Of a stretch of DNA of 64,000 nucleotides, positions 27,249-36,002 are shown in pieces. This DNA comes from Novosphingobium sp. SG919 (GTDB lineage Bacteria; Pseudomonadota; Alphaproteobacteria; Sphingomonadales; Sphingomonadaceae). Position 1 is the first letter of the stretch. Every line of letters starts with the position of its first letter. Under the pieces are notes generated by a model that saw nothing but the letters and a program-made list of their open reading frames with translations, searched no databases and had not been told where the DNA came from. The position numbers and the translations under genes were made by a program. The DNA lies in contig NZ_JABCNG010000001.1 in NCBI RefSeq assembly GCF_012932495.1, forward strand, positions 1,984,001 through 2,048,000. The letters are read 5' to 3'.

Positions 27249-28826
27249 ATGGACGCAATCACCAAGCGCGATCTGCTGCGAGGATCCGTGGCCACCGCGC
27301 TGGGCCTTGGCGCCGCCGGTGCGAACGCCGCCGCCCTGGGCCAAAGCGCCGGCCAGCAGGACACTGCCCCCGAACCCGGCCTGCCCCCGATTGCCAAGGG
27401 ACGTTTCGATTCCAGCGTGGCGTCGCTCAAGACCTATCAGACGCCGGACTGGTTCCACGACGCCAAGTTCGGCATCTGGTCGCACTGGGGCGTCCAGGCC
27501 GTGCCCCGACAAGGCGATTGGTATGCCCGCTTCATGTATGTGCCGGGCCATCCGCACTATGACCATCACCGCAAGACCTATGGGCACCCTGCGGAATCCG
27601 GCTACAAGGATATCATCCCGCTGTGGAAGGCCGAGCGTTTCGATCCCGAAGCGCTGATGGATCGCTATGCCGCCGCCGGCGCGAAGTATTTCGTGTCGAT
27701 GGGCGTGCATCACGACAATTTCGACCTGTGGAAGTCCACCCATCACCGCTGGAACGCGGTCGCGATGGGGCCAAGGCGCGACATCGTGGGCGAATGGCAG
27801 CGCGCCGCCCGCCGCCGCGGCCTCAAGTTCGGCGTGTCGGAACACTTGGGCGCAAGCTATACCTGGTGGCACCCCAACGGCCTTTACGACCAGTTCTGGC
27901 CCAAGCTGGGCGTGGCCTATGACGGGGCCGATCCGGCCTATGCCGACCTCTATCATGGCAACCATGACGAGCCGTTCCGCAACACGCCGGAAAGCTGGTA
28001 CACGCAGAAGACGGCCTATCACCGCATGTGGCTGCGCCGCTTGCGCGATCTGGTCGACAATTACGAGATCGACCTGCTCTATTCCGACGGCGGCCTGCCG
28101 TTCGGCGAGATCGGACGCTCGCTTGTCGCGCATCTTTACAACACCAGCATCGCGCGCCGCGGGCGGCTCGACGCGGTCTATACCTGCAAGGATTCCGGCT
28201 CGGGCGAGTTCCACAAGGAAGCCTGCGTGCAGGATGTGGAACGCGGCGTGATGAACGGCATCCATCCGCTGCCCTGGCAAACGGACACCTCGAACGGCGA
28301 CTGGTTTTTCGCCGAAAATTCCGATTACAAGACGGCCCGGCAGATCATCGCCATGCTGGCCGATATCGTCAGCAAGAATGGCAACATGCTGCTCAACGTG
28401 GTGCAATATGCCGATGGCAGCCTGCCGCCACAGTCAGACCAGCTGCTGGCCGATCTGGCCACCTGGATGAAGATCAACGCCGTTGCGATCCACGGCACGC
28501 GGCCCTGGCACGTCTTTGGCGAGGGGCCCACCGAAACCGCGTCGGGCATGTTCAAGGAAAGCGGCGACTATACCGCGCAGGACATCCGCTTCACCACGCG
28601 GGGCGAAACGCTTTACGCGCTGACCCTGGCCGAAGCGACCGGCCCGGTGGCCATTGCTGCGCTGGCGCAGGGCAATCCCCATGAACGCCGCCAGGTTCGG
28701 CGCGTGCGCATGCTGGGCCATGGCGGCCGGGCTTCGTTCCGGCAGACCGACCAGGCGCTGGTAATCGATTTGCCCGCCGCCAGCCCCACCCGCCAGGCCA
28801 CCGCCTTCGAAATCACCTTCGCCTGA
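27249..28826 (+). CDS. GH29 alpha-L-fucosidase
   Basis: This 525-residue exported enzyme has a Tat-like leader (TKRDLLRGSVATALGLGAAGANA, with Lys-Arg rather than Arg-Arg). The GH29 barrel includes WFHDAKFGIWSHWGVQAVP, RYAAAGAKYFVSMGVHHDNFDLW and the nucleophile Asp near residue 280 in LLYSDGG. The typical C-terminal features GNMLLNVV and IHGTRPWHVFGEGP are present. It hydrolyses terminal alpha-L-fucose from oligosaccharides. GGGGAGG precedes ATG 27249. It is followed after 33 bases by the GH42 gene, so both share the promoter at 27.2 kb. Confidence 0.93.
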   Translation: MDAITKRDLLRGSVATALGLGAAGANAAALGQSAGQQDTAPEPGLPPIAKGRFDSSVASLKTYQTPDWFHDAKFGIWSHWGVQAVPRQGDWYARFMYVPGHPHYDHHRKTYGHPAESGYKDIIPLWKAERFDPEALMDRYAAAGAKYFVSMGVHHDNFDLWKSTHHRWNAVAMGPRRDIVGEWQRAARRRGLKFGVSEHLGASYTWWHPNGLYDQFWPKLGVAYDGADPAYADLYHGNHDEPFRNTPESWYTQKTAYHRMWLRRLRDLVDNYEIDLLYSDGGLPFGEIGRSLVAHLYNTSIARRGRLDAVYTCKDSGSGEFHKEACVQDVERGVMNGIHPLPWQTDTSNGDWFFAENSDYKTARQIIAMLADIVSKNGNMLLNVVQYADGSLPPQSDQLLADLATWMKINAVAIHGTRPWHVFGEGPTETASGMFKESGDYTAQDIRFTTRGETLYALTLAEATGPVAIAALAQGNPHERRQVRRVRMLGHGGRASFRQTDQALVIDLPAASPTRQATAFEITFA

Positions 28827-28859
28827 ATTCATCGCGTTTTGCCAAGGATCATCAGACCC

Positions 28860-30947
28860 ATGCCACGCCGCTCCACCGCTTTCGTCCGCGCCGCCCGCAC
28901 GGCTGCCACCCTGGGCCTGGCCATCGCCCTCCCCGCCATCGCCGCGCCGCAACCGGCTGCCGCGCAAAGCGCACAAGGGCATCCTGATTGGCCGGGTGCC
29001 GGCGATCTGTTCGTCGGCACGTGCTACCAGCCGATCGATCGCTCGCCCGCGCAGATCAAGCAGGACATCGCGATCATGAAGGCGGCCGGTTTCAACATGG
29101 TGCGCATGGGCGACCTTTCATGGGATTCGTTCGAACCGGAAGAAGGCCGCTTCACCTTCGAATGGTTCGACGATGTCATCGCGCAAATGCACAAGGCCGG
29201 CATCAAGGTGATTGTCGATATCCCCGGCCAACCCGCACCGATCTGGCTGCACAAGGCCTATCCGGGGGTGGACCTTGTCAACCAGGAAGGCGCCCGGCTG
29301 CATCCGGCCACGCGCTATTGGGACAATATCAGCGATCCCGATTACCGCCGCCTCATGCGCCGCATGGCTGAAAAGATCATGCAGCGCTATGCCCACAATC
29401 CGGCGGTCATCGCGCTGGGTTACACCAACGAGATCGGCAATGGCCAAATGTCGTTTTCCGAGGCGGACCGGCAGCGCTTCATCACCTGGCTCCAGCACAA
29501 GTACGGCAGCATCGAAGCCTTGAACAAGGCCTGGGCAACCCAGCGCTGGTCGCGCCGGATCAACACCTGGGATCAGGTCGACTTGCCCTATCTCCACGGC
29601 CCCGGCCCCAACGAACGCTATCTCGACCTGCACCGCTATTGGTCGGATGACACGGTGGGCGCGCTGCGCGAACTGGAAGCGGTGCGCAAGCAGTTTGCCC
29701 CCAACCTGCCCGTGGCATCGAACTTCTGGCCGACCGCCTGGGGCAAGGGCTTCGACTATCTGCGCGCCTGGGAAGGCATTTCCACATATGGCGCGCAAGG
29801 GTTCTATCCCGGCGAACCGGTGGGCGCGGCGTTCGAGGTGATGATGAACAAGGCGGGCCACACCACCCCGGTGTGGTTCAACGAATTCACCGCCGGCGGT
29901 GGCGGTTTCTATGGCACACCCGGCCGTTCGCGCATGTGGGCCTATTTCGGGCTGCTCTATTATTCGCAGACGTTCCTGGCCTGGACATTCAATTCGCATA
30001 GCGGTGGCGAGGAACAGGCGCTGTTCGGCCTGGTCGACCACGATGGGCGGCCATCGTGGAAAGTGGACGAATTCGCCACGATCACCCGCGAATTCAAGGC
30101 GATCAAGGCGCTCGGCTTCCCGCGCTATCATACACCGCAAGTGGCCCTGCACTATTCCTTCGACACCAACTGGCTGACCTCGCCACCCGAGGGGCCCAAC
30201 ACCATGCAGGAATACTTCAAGGGCAAATACCAGGAACAGGTGAAGGCCGGCTTCGAACCGTTCTACCGCGACAATATCGACACCGCAGTGATCGACATCG
30301 GCCACGATGCCATCGACAAGTACAAGCTGGTGGTGCTCTCCAGCGCCTATGTCATGGACCAGGCCACGTCAGACGCGATCCGCAAGTATGTTGCCAATGG
30401 CGGCACCGTGATCATGACCGGCTATTCCGCGAAAGTGGACAGCACGGCCAAGTGGTTCGAAACGCCCCTCCCCGGCGGTTTGACCGATGTGTTCGGCCTG
30501 CGCACCAACGAATTCTATCGCGCGCCACAGCCGCTCAAGGTCTCGTTCGCCGGGCAGGCGCTGACCGGCACCGACGACTACTATGAAGTCCTCGAACCCT
30601 CTACCGCGCAAACGCTGGCGACGTTCGAAAACACCCCCAAGCGCAGCCCGGCAATCACCGCCAACCGCTTTGGCAAGGGCCGCGCGATCTATCTTGCCAC
30701 CGCGCCGCAGGCGGCCCTGCTCGGCCCGCTGGTCCGCTCGCTCTATGCCCAGCTGGGCATCGCGCGCGGCCCGGAAACGCCCGAAGGCGTCGTCGCGCGC
30801 GAAGTCGATGGGCGCACGCTCTACGTCAACACCACGCCCGCCCCGATCACCGTGCCCATCGCGGGTTCCAAGACCGGCGCGATCAGCAAGCAACGCTACA
30901 CCGGGCACCTGGATCTGCCGGGCTATTGGGCAGAGATCGTGCAGTGA
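28860..30947 (+). CDS. GH42 beta-galactosidase, exported
   Basis: This 695-residue enzyme carries an Ala-rich signal peptide (after the basic MPRRSTAFVRAARTAA) and the full GH42 layout: a barrel starting YQPIDRSPAQIKQDIAIMKAAGFNMVRMGD, acid/base Glu191 in GYTNEIGNG, nucleophile Glu342 in VWFNEF, a trimerisation domain (about 420-620) and a short beta domain. Cytoplasmic GH42 enzymes usually lack a leader, so export is notable and fits extracytoplasmic breakdown here. ATG 28860 is used; AAGGATC lies about 12 bases upstream. It probably removes beta-galactose exposed after GH29 takes off fucose. Confidence 0.93.
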   Translation: MPRRSTAFVRAARTAATLGLAIALPAIAAPQPAAAQSAQGHPDWPGAGDLFVGTCYQPIDRSPAQIKQDIAIMKAAGFNMVRMGDLSWDSFEPEEGRFTFEWFDDVIAQMHKAGIKVIVDIPGQPAPIWLHKAYPGVDLVNQEGARLHPATRYWDNISDPDYRRLMRRMAEKIMQRYAHNPAVIALGYTNEIGNGQMSFSEADRQRFITWLQHKYGSIEALNKAWATQRWSRRINTWDQVDLPYLHGPGPNERYLDLHRYWSDDTVGALRELEAVRKQFAPNLPVASNFWPTAWGKGFDYLRAWEGISTYGAQGFYPGEPVGAAFEVMMNKAGHTTPVWFNEFTAGGGGFYGTPGRSRMWAYFGLLYYSQTFLAWTFNSHSGGEEQALFGLVDHDGRPSWKVDEFATITREFKAIKALGFPRYHTPQVALHYSFDTNWLTSPPEGPNTMQEYFKGKYQEQVKAGFEPFYRDNIDTAVIDIGHDAIDKYKLVVLSSAYVMDQATSDAIRKYVANGGTVIMTGYSAKVDSTAKWFETPLPGGLTDVFGLRTNEFYRAPQPLKVSFAGQALTGTDDYYEVLEPSTAQTLATFENTPKRSPAITANRFGKGRAIYLATAPQAALLGPLVRSLYAQLGIARGPETPEGVVAREVDGRTLYVNTTPAPITVPIAGSKTGAISKQRYTGHLDLPGYWAEIVQ

Positions 30948-30981
30948 AGGAACCGCCGTTTGACTGCCGCCATATCTCATA

Positions 30982-30991
30982 TAATGCAAAT
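30982..30991. promoter_or_regulatory. ATGCAAAT element before the IclR gene
   Basis: TAATGCAAAT lies 31 bases before the IclR start codon in an otherwise GC-rich gap. Its reverse complement ATTTGCATTA resembles the TGCATTT elements upstream of the glycosidase and receptor genes, which would fit autoregulation. A single half-site is weak evidence. Confidence 0.35.
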
Positions 30992-31021
30992 CCGCCCTGA
31001 ACCAGGACGGACGGAGCATTG

Positions 31022-31804
31022 ATGCGAACAGGTCCCAAAGCGAGTTATGCCGCGCCCGCGGTGGAGAAGGCTTTCGAGGTGCTGGAGCTTTTCGCCAGCC
31101 GCCCCGATGGCGCCTTGATCAGTGAAATGGCGGTTCAACTGGGCCGATCCGTGGGCGAGATTTTCCGCATCGTCATCGTCATGGAAAAGATGGGAATCCT
31201 GCGCAAATCGCACAAGGATGATCGGTATTCGGTGGCCTACAAGTTCCTCGATCTGGCCTACCGCGTGACCCATGCCAAGGATCTGGTCGAAACCGCAAAG
31301 CCGGCCATGCGCCAATTGGCGCTGGATACCGCGCAATCCTGCCATCTGGTGGTGATCAACGACAGCGCGGGCATGGTGATCGCCCGCGAACAGAACCCGG
31401 GCACGCGCGGCTTCTCGCTGCGCCTGGGGGCCGCGGTGGATATCCTCAACAGTTGCTCGGGCCAGGTCTTGCTGGCGTTTTCACCCGAGGAACTGCGCGA
31501 TCACGTGATCGAGCAGGCATCCCGCCTGACCCCGCAACCACCATCGCGCGCCACGTTGGACAAGCGGTTTGTCGCCATTCACCGCCGCGGCCACGAACAG
31601 CGCAAAAGCCCGATAACCCGCGGCGTGACCGACATCAGCTATCCGGTGTTCGGGCCCGATGGCATGGCCGCCGGCGCGCTGACCATCCCCTTTCTTGAAC
31701 TGATCGACGGATCGCAACGCGTGGACATGGAAACCGCACGGCAAATGCTCGACCGGGCCGCCCAGGAGATTTCCATCTCGCTTGGCCATACGCCCAGGCC
31801 TTGA
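31022..31804 (+). CDS. IclR-family transcriptional regulator
   Basis: This 260-residue protein has an N-terminal winged helix (AVEKAFEVLELFASRPDGALISEMAVQLGRSVGEIFRIVIVMEKMGIL) and the IclR effector domain (LDTAQSCHLVVIN, LNSCSGQVLLAF, RGVTDISYPVFGPDGMAAGALTIPF). Regulators of this family commonly control sugar-acid and oligosaccharide catabolism and bind palindromic operators. It is the last gene on the plus strand of the fucose/galactoside locus, 74 bases after GH42, and is the only regulator in it. GGAG precedes ATG 31022. Confidence 0.9.
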   Translation: MRTGPKASYAAPAVEKAFEVLELFASRPDGALISEMAVQLGRSVGEIFRIVIVMEKMGILRKSHKDDRYSVAYKFLDLAYRVTHAKDLVETAKPAMRQLALDTAQSCHLVVINDSAGMVIAREQNPGTRGFSLRLGAAVDILNSCSGQVLLAFSPEELRDHVIEQASRLTPQPPSRATLDKRFVAIHRRGHEQRKSPITRGVTDISYPVFGPDGMAAGALTIPFLELIDGSQRVDMETARQMLDRAAQEISISLGHTPRP

Positions 31805-31852
31805 CGCGCTAGCGCGGCCGACAGCAGTGATACCGCTTCAAGCGCACTGGCG

Positions 31853-32740
31853 CTATTTCGGAAAGGCCGCCGCCAGATAATCGATCAGGGCACGCACTGC
31901 CGGCGGCAGGCCGCGCCTGGTGGTGAAGACAAGGTGGACGATCCCCGTCTGCGCCCGCCATTCGGGCAGCACGTGAACGAGCCGGCCATCGGCCAGGGCG
32001 GCTGTGCAGACATGATCGGGAAGCAACGCCACGCCAAGGTCATCAACGGCTGCCGCGCGCACCGCGGTAAAATCGCTGCACGTCATGCGCGGTTCGTGGC
32101 GGATACGATGCGCCTCGCCACTCTTGCGTTCAAGCACCCATTCCACTTCGCCGATCTCGTCGGACGTGCCCAACGTCGGCACTTTGGCTAGCGCGGAAAG
32201 ATCGTTGCCGATGCGGTTGGCCACCTGCGGGCTGGCAACCAGGATGCGCGCCGATGTGCCGAGCGTGCGCATCGTCAGCGCGGCATCGCTGGTCAGCGCC
32301 ACGCGCACGCGCAGGGCCAGGTCGATGCGCTCCTCGATCAGATCCACGGCCCGGTCCGTGGCGACAAGCTGCAACCGCACCCGCGGATGGCGCGCCAGAA
32401 ACCCCGGCAGGATTTCCGAAAGGATTTCGACCAGGCCGGTGGGGCAACTGAACCGGACGCGCCCGTGCGGCTCGGCCTGCGCTTCGGCAACCAGTGCTGC
32501 GGCCTGCTCCGCTTCGGCAATCATCGCACGGCAGCGCTCATAAAAGGCCTGGCCCACATCGGTAACGCGAAAGCGACGGCTCGATCGCTCGATCAGCCGC
32601 GCGCCAAGCCGCGTCTCGAGCGCAGCGATGCGGCGACTGAGCTTGGACTTGGGCTCTCGCAGTGCCCGGCCCGCCGCGGCAAAGCCACCGTGGGCGACCA
32701 CTTCGGCAAAGTAAGCGTAATCGTTGAGATCAGCGCGCAT
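31853..32740 (-). CDS. LysR-family transcriptional regulator
   Basis: This 295-residue protein starts RADLNDYAYFAEVVAHGGFAAAGRALREPKSKLSRRIAALE, a standard LysR winged helix, followed by the AAALVAEAQAEPHG linker and an effector domain. AGGGGAA lies close upstream of two consecutive ATG codons; I use the second (32740). It is divergent from an SDR gene with a 122-base gap and probably controls it. It converges on the IclR gene. Confidence 0.87.
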   Translation of the reverse strand: MRADLNDYAYFAEVVAHGGFAAAGRALREPKSKLSRRIAALETRLGARLIERSSRRFRVTDVGQAFYERCRAMIAEAEQAAALVAEAQAEPHGRVRFSCPTGLVEILSEILPGFLARHPRVRLQLVATDRAVDLIEERIDLALRVRVALTSDAALTMRTLGTSARILVASPQVANRIGNDLSALAKVPTLGTSDEIGEVEWVLERKSGEAHRIRHEPRMTCSDFTAVRAAAVDDLGVALLPDHVCTAALADGRLVHVLPEWRAQTGIVHLVFTTRRGLPPAVRALIDYLAAAFPK

Positions 32741-32862
32741 CATCGTTCCCCTGATGGAACGATATGTATCATTTCTGCAGACTACAGCCAAGATCGTTGC
32801 AGGTTCATATCCCTTTCCAGCGGCGCAGGAACGCGCCGACCATACAATCAGGAGCATGAACC

Positions 32863-33618
32863 ATGACGCAGGATTTCAACAACAAGGTGGTGGTGATTAC
32901 CGGCGGCACCTCGGGCATAGGCCTTGCCACGGCGCAGGCCTTTGTGGCAGCGGGCGCATCGGTGTTCATCACCGGCCGCCGCCAGGACACGCTCGACGCC
33001 GCCGTGAAAGCCATCGGTGGGCGAGTGACCGGCGTGCGCGGCGACATGTCCAACCTGGCCGACATCGATCGGCTCTATGATGCCGTCCAGCAGCAGCATG
33101 CCCAGATCGACGTGCTGTTCGCCAATGCCGGGGGCGGCAGCTTCGCCCCGCTCGGCGCGATCAGCGAGGAACAGTACCAGCAGACCTTCGACACCAACGT
33201 GAAGGGTGTGCTGTTCACCGTGCAAAAGGCGCTGCCGCTGCTGCGTAACGGGGCTGCCGTGGTCATGACCAGTTCGACCGCCGCGGTTACCGGTACGGCC
33301 GCCTTCAGCGTCTATTCTGCCACCAAGGCCGCCGTGCGCAGTTTCGCGCGTAGCTGGATTCTCGACCTCAAGGACCGCAAGATTCGCGTGAACGCCGTAA
33401 GCCCCGGGCCGATCGAAACCACCGGCCTCGTCGAACTGGCTGGCCCCGATGCCGCCGCCCAGCAAGGCCTGCTCGACATCCTGGCCGGGCAAGTGCCGCT
33501 CGGTCGCGTTGGTCAGCCCCAGGAAGTGGCCAAGGCCGTGCTGTTCCTCGCTTCGGACCAGGCGAGTTTCGTCAATGGCATCGAACTCTTCGTCGATGGC
33601 GGCATGGCCCAGATCTGA
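32863..33618 (+). CDS. Short-chain dehydrogenase/reductase
   Basis: This 251-residue classical SDR has TGGTSGIG, the ANAGGG motif, catalytic Ser in TSSTAA and Tyr/Lys in YSATKA, with the C-terminal GIELFVDGGMAQI. It resembles the glucose 1-dehydrogenase-like SDRs that are induced by a divergent LysR gene. The specific substrate is unknown. A strong hairpin follows its stop. Confidence 0.88.
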   Translation: MTQDFNNKVVVITGGTSGIGLATAQAFVAAGASVFITGRRQDTLDAAVKAIGGRVTGVRGDMSNLADIDRLYDAVQQQHAQIDVLFANAGGGSFAPLGAISEEQYQQTFDTNVKGVLFTVQKALPLLRNGAAVVMTSSTAAVTGTAAFSVYSATKAAVRSFARSWILDLKDRKIRVNAVSPGPIETTGLVELAGPDAAAQQGLLDILAGQVPLGRVGQPQEVAKAVLFLASDQASFVNGIELFVDGGMAQI

Positions 33619-33628
33619 CGCGATCGGT

Positions 33629-33669
33629 GCCTGGCGGCGCTGTTCGCTTGTCGAGCAGCGCCGCCAGGC
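33629..33669. terminator. Bidirectional terminator, 14-bp perfect stem
   Basis: Arms GCCTGGCGGCGCTG (33629-33642) and CAGCGCCGCCAGGC (33656-33669) pair perfectly around a 13-base loop. It lies in the 63-base gap between two convergent SDR genes. This is the clearest terminator in the window. Confidence 0.75.
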
Positions 33670-33681
33670 CTGCGCCATCAA

Positions 33682-34467
33682 TCAGTCTGCGGTCCAGCCA
33701 CCATCGACAACCAGGCTGGTTCCGGTGATCAGGGCCGAAGCATCGCTGGCCAGGAACACGACCGCGCCCATCAGGTCTTCAACCGTGCCCAGGCGGCCCA
33801 GCTTGATCTTGGCGAGCACGCTTTGACGGAACGCCGCGTCTTCGAAAAACGGCTTCGTCATCGGCGTTTCGATGAACGTCGGGGCGATCGTGTTGGAACG
33901 GATGCCATGCGGCGCCAGGTCCAGGGCGAAAGCCTTGTTAAGCCCCTCGATCGCCCATTTGCTGGCGCAATAGAGACTGCGGTTGGGCCCACCGACATGG
34001 CCCATCTGGCTGCCGATGTGGATGAGGCTGCCCCCTGCGACGCCTTCGGCCAGCATGGCCTTGACCGCGGCTTGCGCGACAAAGAACGCCGACTTGACGT
34101 TGAGATCGAGCACGGCGTCATAGTCTGCCTCGCTCACCTGCCACAGCGGCATGGGGCGATTGGTGCCGGCATTGTTGACCAGCACGTGGAACGCCGGGCG
34201 CGCGGCAAAGAAGGCGGCCACCGCGGCCGTGTCGCTCACGTCGAGCACGGCCGCCTGGGCCTTCCCGCCGGCAGCCACGATCGCCGCAGCGCCCGCCTCG
34301 ATTTCCGCAGCGGTGCGGGCAACCAGGGTCACCTCGGCGCCGGCCTGGGCCAGGGCTGCCGCCATGGCCAGGCCGATACCCCGCCCTGCCCCGGTGACAA
34401 GCGCGCGCCGCCCGTCTAGCCGGAAGCTGGGCGTTTGCGGCAGCGCGCTGATGCTCTCCCCGCTCAT
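33682..34467 (-). CDS. Short-chain dehydrogenase in the HisD-like operon
   Basis: This 261-residue SDR has [15 protein letters not shown], catalytic Ser in HIGSQMG and Tyr/Lys in YCASKW, ending [13 protein letters not shown]. It resembles the gluconate 5-dehydrogenase-like SDRs. Its ATG at 34467 overlaps the stop of the HisD-family gene in an ATGA, so the two are translationally coupled. They probably oxidise successive hydroxyls of one polyol-type compound, or interconvert its stereoisomers. The substrate is not shown. Confidence 0.88.
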   Translation of the reverse strand: MSGESISALPQTPSFRLDGRRALVTGAGRGIGLAMAAALAQAGAEVTLVARTAAEIEAGAAAIVAAGGKAQAAVLDVSDTAAVAAFFAARPAFHVLVNNAGTNRPMPLWQVSEADYDAVLDLNVKSAFFVAQAAVKAMLAEGVAGGSLIHIGSQMGHVGGPNRSLYCASKWAIEGLNKAFALDLAPHGIRSNTIAPTFIETPMTKPFFEDAAFRQSVLAKIKLGRLGTVEDLMGAVVFLASDASALITGTSLVVDGGWTAD

Positions 34468-35795
34468 GCCCTGGTCAGTTCCGAAGGTTCGGCCTGGCCG
34501 GCATAGGGCACGTTGCGCCCACCAAAGCGGCGCACGCGGATATTGGCCTGTTCGCCATGGCCGGCAAAGCCTTCCAGTGCGCACAGACGGCTGCAATATT
34601 CGCCCACCAGCGCGCTTGCCTCATCGGTCAAGACCTTTTGGTACGTGCAGGTCTTGAGGAACTTGCCCACCCACAGGCCGCCGGTATAGCGCGCCGCCTT
34701 CTTGGTCGGCAGGGTGTGGTTGGTGCCGATCACCTTGTCGCCGAACGAAACGTTGGTGCGCTGGCCCAGGAACAGGGCGCCATAGTTGGTCATGTTCTTG
34801 AGGAAATAGTCGGGATCTGCGGTCATCACCTGCACGTGCTCGCTGGCGATATCGTCGGCGATGCGCACCATCTCCTCATAGCTGTCGGCCACGATCACTT
34901 CGCCAAAGCTTTCCCACGCCTTGCGGGCGTGTTCGGCCGTGGGCAGGATGTCCAGCAGGCGGTCGATTTCAGCCATGGTGGCGCGGGCAAACTTCTCGCT
35001 GTTGGTCAGCAGGACGCCGGGGCTGTCGGGGCCATGCTCCACCTGACCGAGGATGTCGGTCGCGGCCATTTCGGGGTCGCAGCCGATCTCGTCGGCAATG
35101 ATCAGGGTTTCGGTGGGGCCGGCAAACAGGTCGATCCCCACGCGGCCGAACAGCTGGCGCTTGGCTTCGGCGACAAAGGCATTGCCCGGGCCAACCAGGA
35201 TATCCACCGGATCGATGCTCTGCGTGCCGATGGCCATGGCGCCGATCGCCTGGATGCCCCCCAGCGCATAGATTGCATCGGCGCCAGCCATGGCCTGCGC
35301 GGCAACAATGGCGCGCGCCGGCTTGCCCTGGAACGGCGGCGCGCAGGTGATCACGCGCGAAACCCCGGCAACCTTGGCAGTGATCACGCTCATGTGTGCC
35401 GAGGCGAGCAGCGGATACTTGCCGCCCGGCACATAGCAGCCGGCCGCGTTGATCGGCACGTTCTTGTGGCCCAGGATCACGCCAGGCAGCGTTTCGACTT
35501 CCACATCCTTCATGGAATCGCGCTGGATCTGGGCGAAATTGCGCACCTGCGCCTGGGCGAATTCGATGTCCTTGCGCTCTTGCGGCGAAAGACTGTCGAC
35601 CGCCGCATCGATCTCAGCCTGGCTCAGGCGGTAATCGTCGCGATCCCAACCGTCGAACTTGATGCTCATCTCGCGCACGGCCACATCGCCGCGCTGCTCG
35701 ATATCGGCCAGCGCCGCCTCAACGATATCGCGCACCTTGCGGTCGGTCGCTGCCTTCACGTCTGCGGCCGCGCCGCGCTTGAGCCATTGGGCCAT
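34464..35795 (-). CDS. Histidinol-dehydrogenase-family (HpsN-like) dehydrogenase
   Basis: This 443-residue zinc- and NAD-dependent enzyme has the HisD fold signatures [55 protein letters not shown] and ASEHVQV with its conserved Glu/His. The run [25 protein letters not shown] matches the branch that contains HpsN, the 2,3-dihydroxypropane-1-sulfonate 3-dehydrogenase. There is no histidine biosynthesis gene nearby, so this is a catabolic polyol dehydrogenase, which oxidises an alcohol to a carboxylate. Coupling to an SDR and a LacI-type regulator supports that. The exact polyol, sulfonated or not, is open. Confidence 0.85.
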   Translation of the reverse strand: MAQWLKRGAAADVKAATDRKVRDIVEAALADIEQRGDVAVREMSIKFDGWDRDDYRLSQAEIDAAVDSLSPQERKDIEFAQAQVRNFAQIQRDSMKDVEVETLPGVILGHKNVPINAAGCYVPGGKYPLLASAHMSVITAKVAGVSRVITCAPPFQGKPARAIVAAQAMAGADAIYALGGIQAIGAMAIGTQSIDPVDILVGPGNAFVAEAKRQLFGRVGIDLFAGPTETLIIADEIGCDPEMAATDILGQVEHGPDSPGVLLTNSEKFARATMAEIDRLLDILPTAEHARKAWESFGEVIVADSYEEMVRIADDIASEHVQVMTADPDYFLKNMTNYGALFLGQRTNVSFGDKVIGTNHTLPTKKAARYTGGLWVGKFLKTCTYQKVLTDEASALVGEYCSRLCALEGFAGHGEQANIRVRRFGGRNVPYAGQAEPSELTRA

Positions 35796-35845
35796 CTGCG
35801 AAAATCTCCCTGGCGATCGGTCACGCCCGTCGCTTCACCCATCAA

Positions 35846-35859
35846 TGAATACATATTCA
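35846..35859. promoter_or_regulatory. LacI-type operator, site 1
   Basis: TGAATACATATTCA is a 6-2-6 palindrome located 51 bases upstream of the HisD-like start. An almost identical site lies 67 bases away, and a related GAATATGCA half-site lies between them at 35871-35879. A LacI-family gene begins downstream of the second site. Confidence 0.65.
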
Positions 35860-35912
35860 CGGATATTTTGGAATATGCAATTTTCGATAGAGAGAAATTC
35901 GCTTTTTTGATT

Positions 35913-35926
35913 TGAATGCATATTCA
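35913..35926. promoter_or_regulatory. LacI-type operator, site 2
   Basis: TGAATGCATATTCA differs from site 1 at one base. The 67-base distance between the two sites in a divergent promoter region is compatible with looping by a LacI-family tetramer or with independent control of each gene. Confidence 0.65.
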
Positions 35927-36002
35927 CCGATCCGCGCATGCCAGGCGCTCATCGCGCTGATCTCCGTTTGACCGCCTGCCTGCCCAACGATAGGAACCAG
36001 GG

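Noticed and set aside
34464..35795. Histidine biosynthesis (hisD) as the role of the HisD-family gene
   Set aside because: No other his genes are near; coupling to an SDR and LacI regulator and the HpsN-like motifs point to catabolism.
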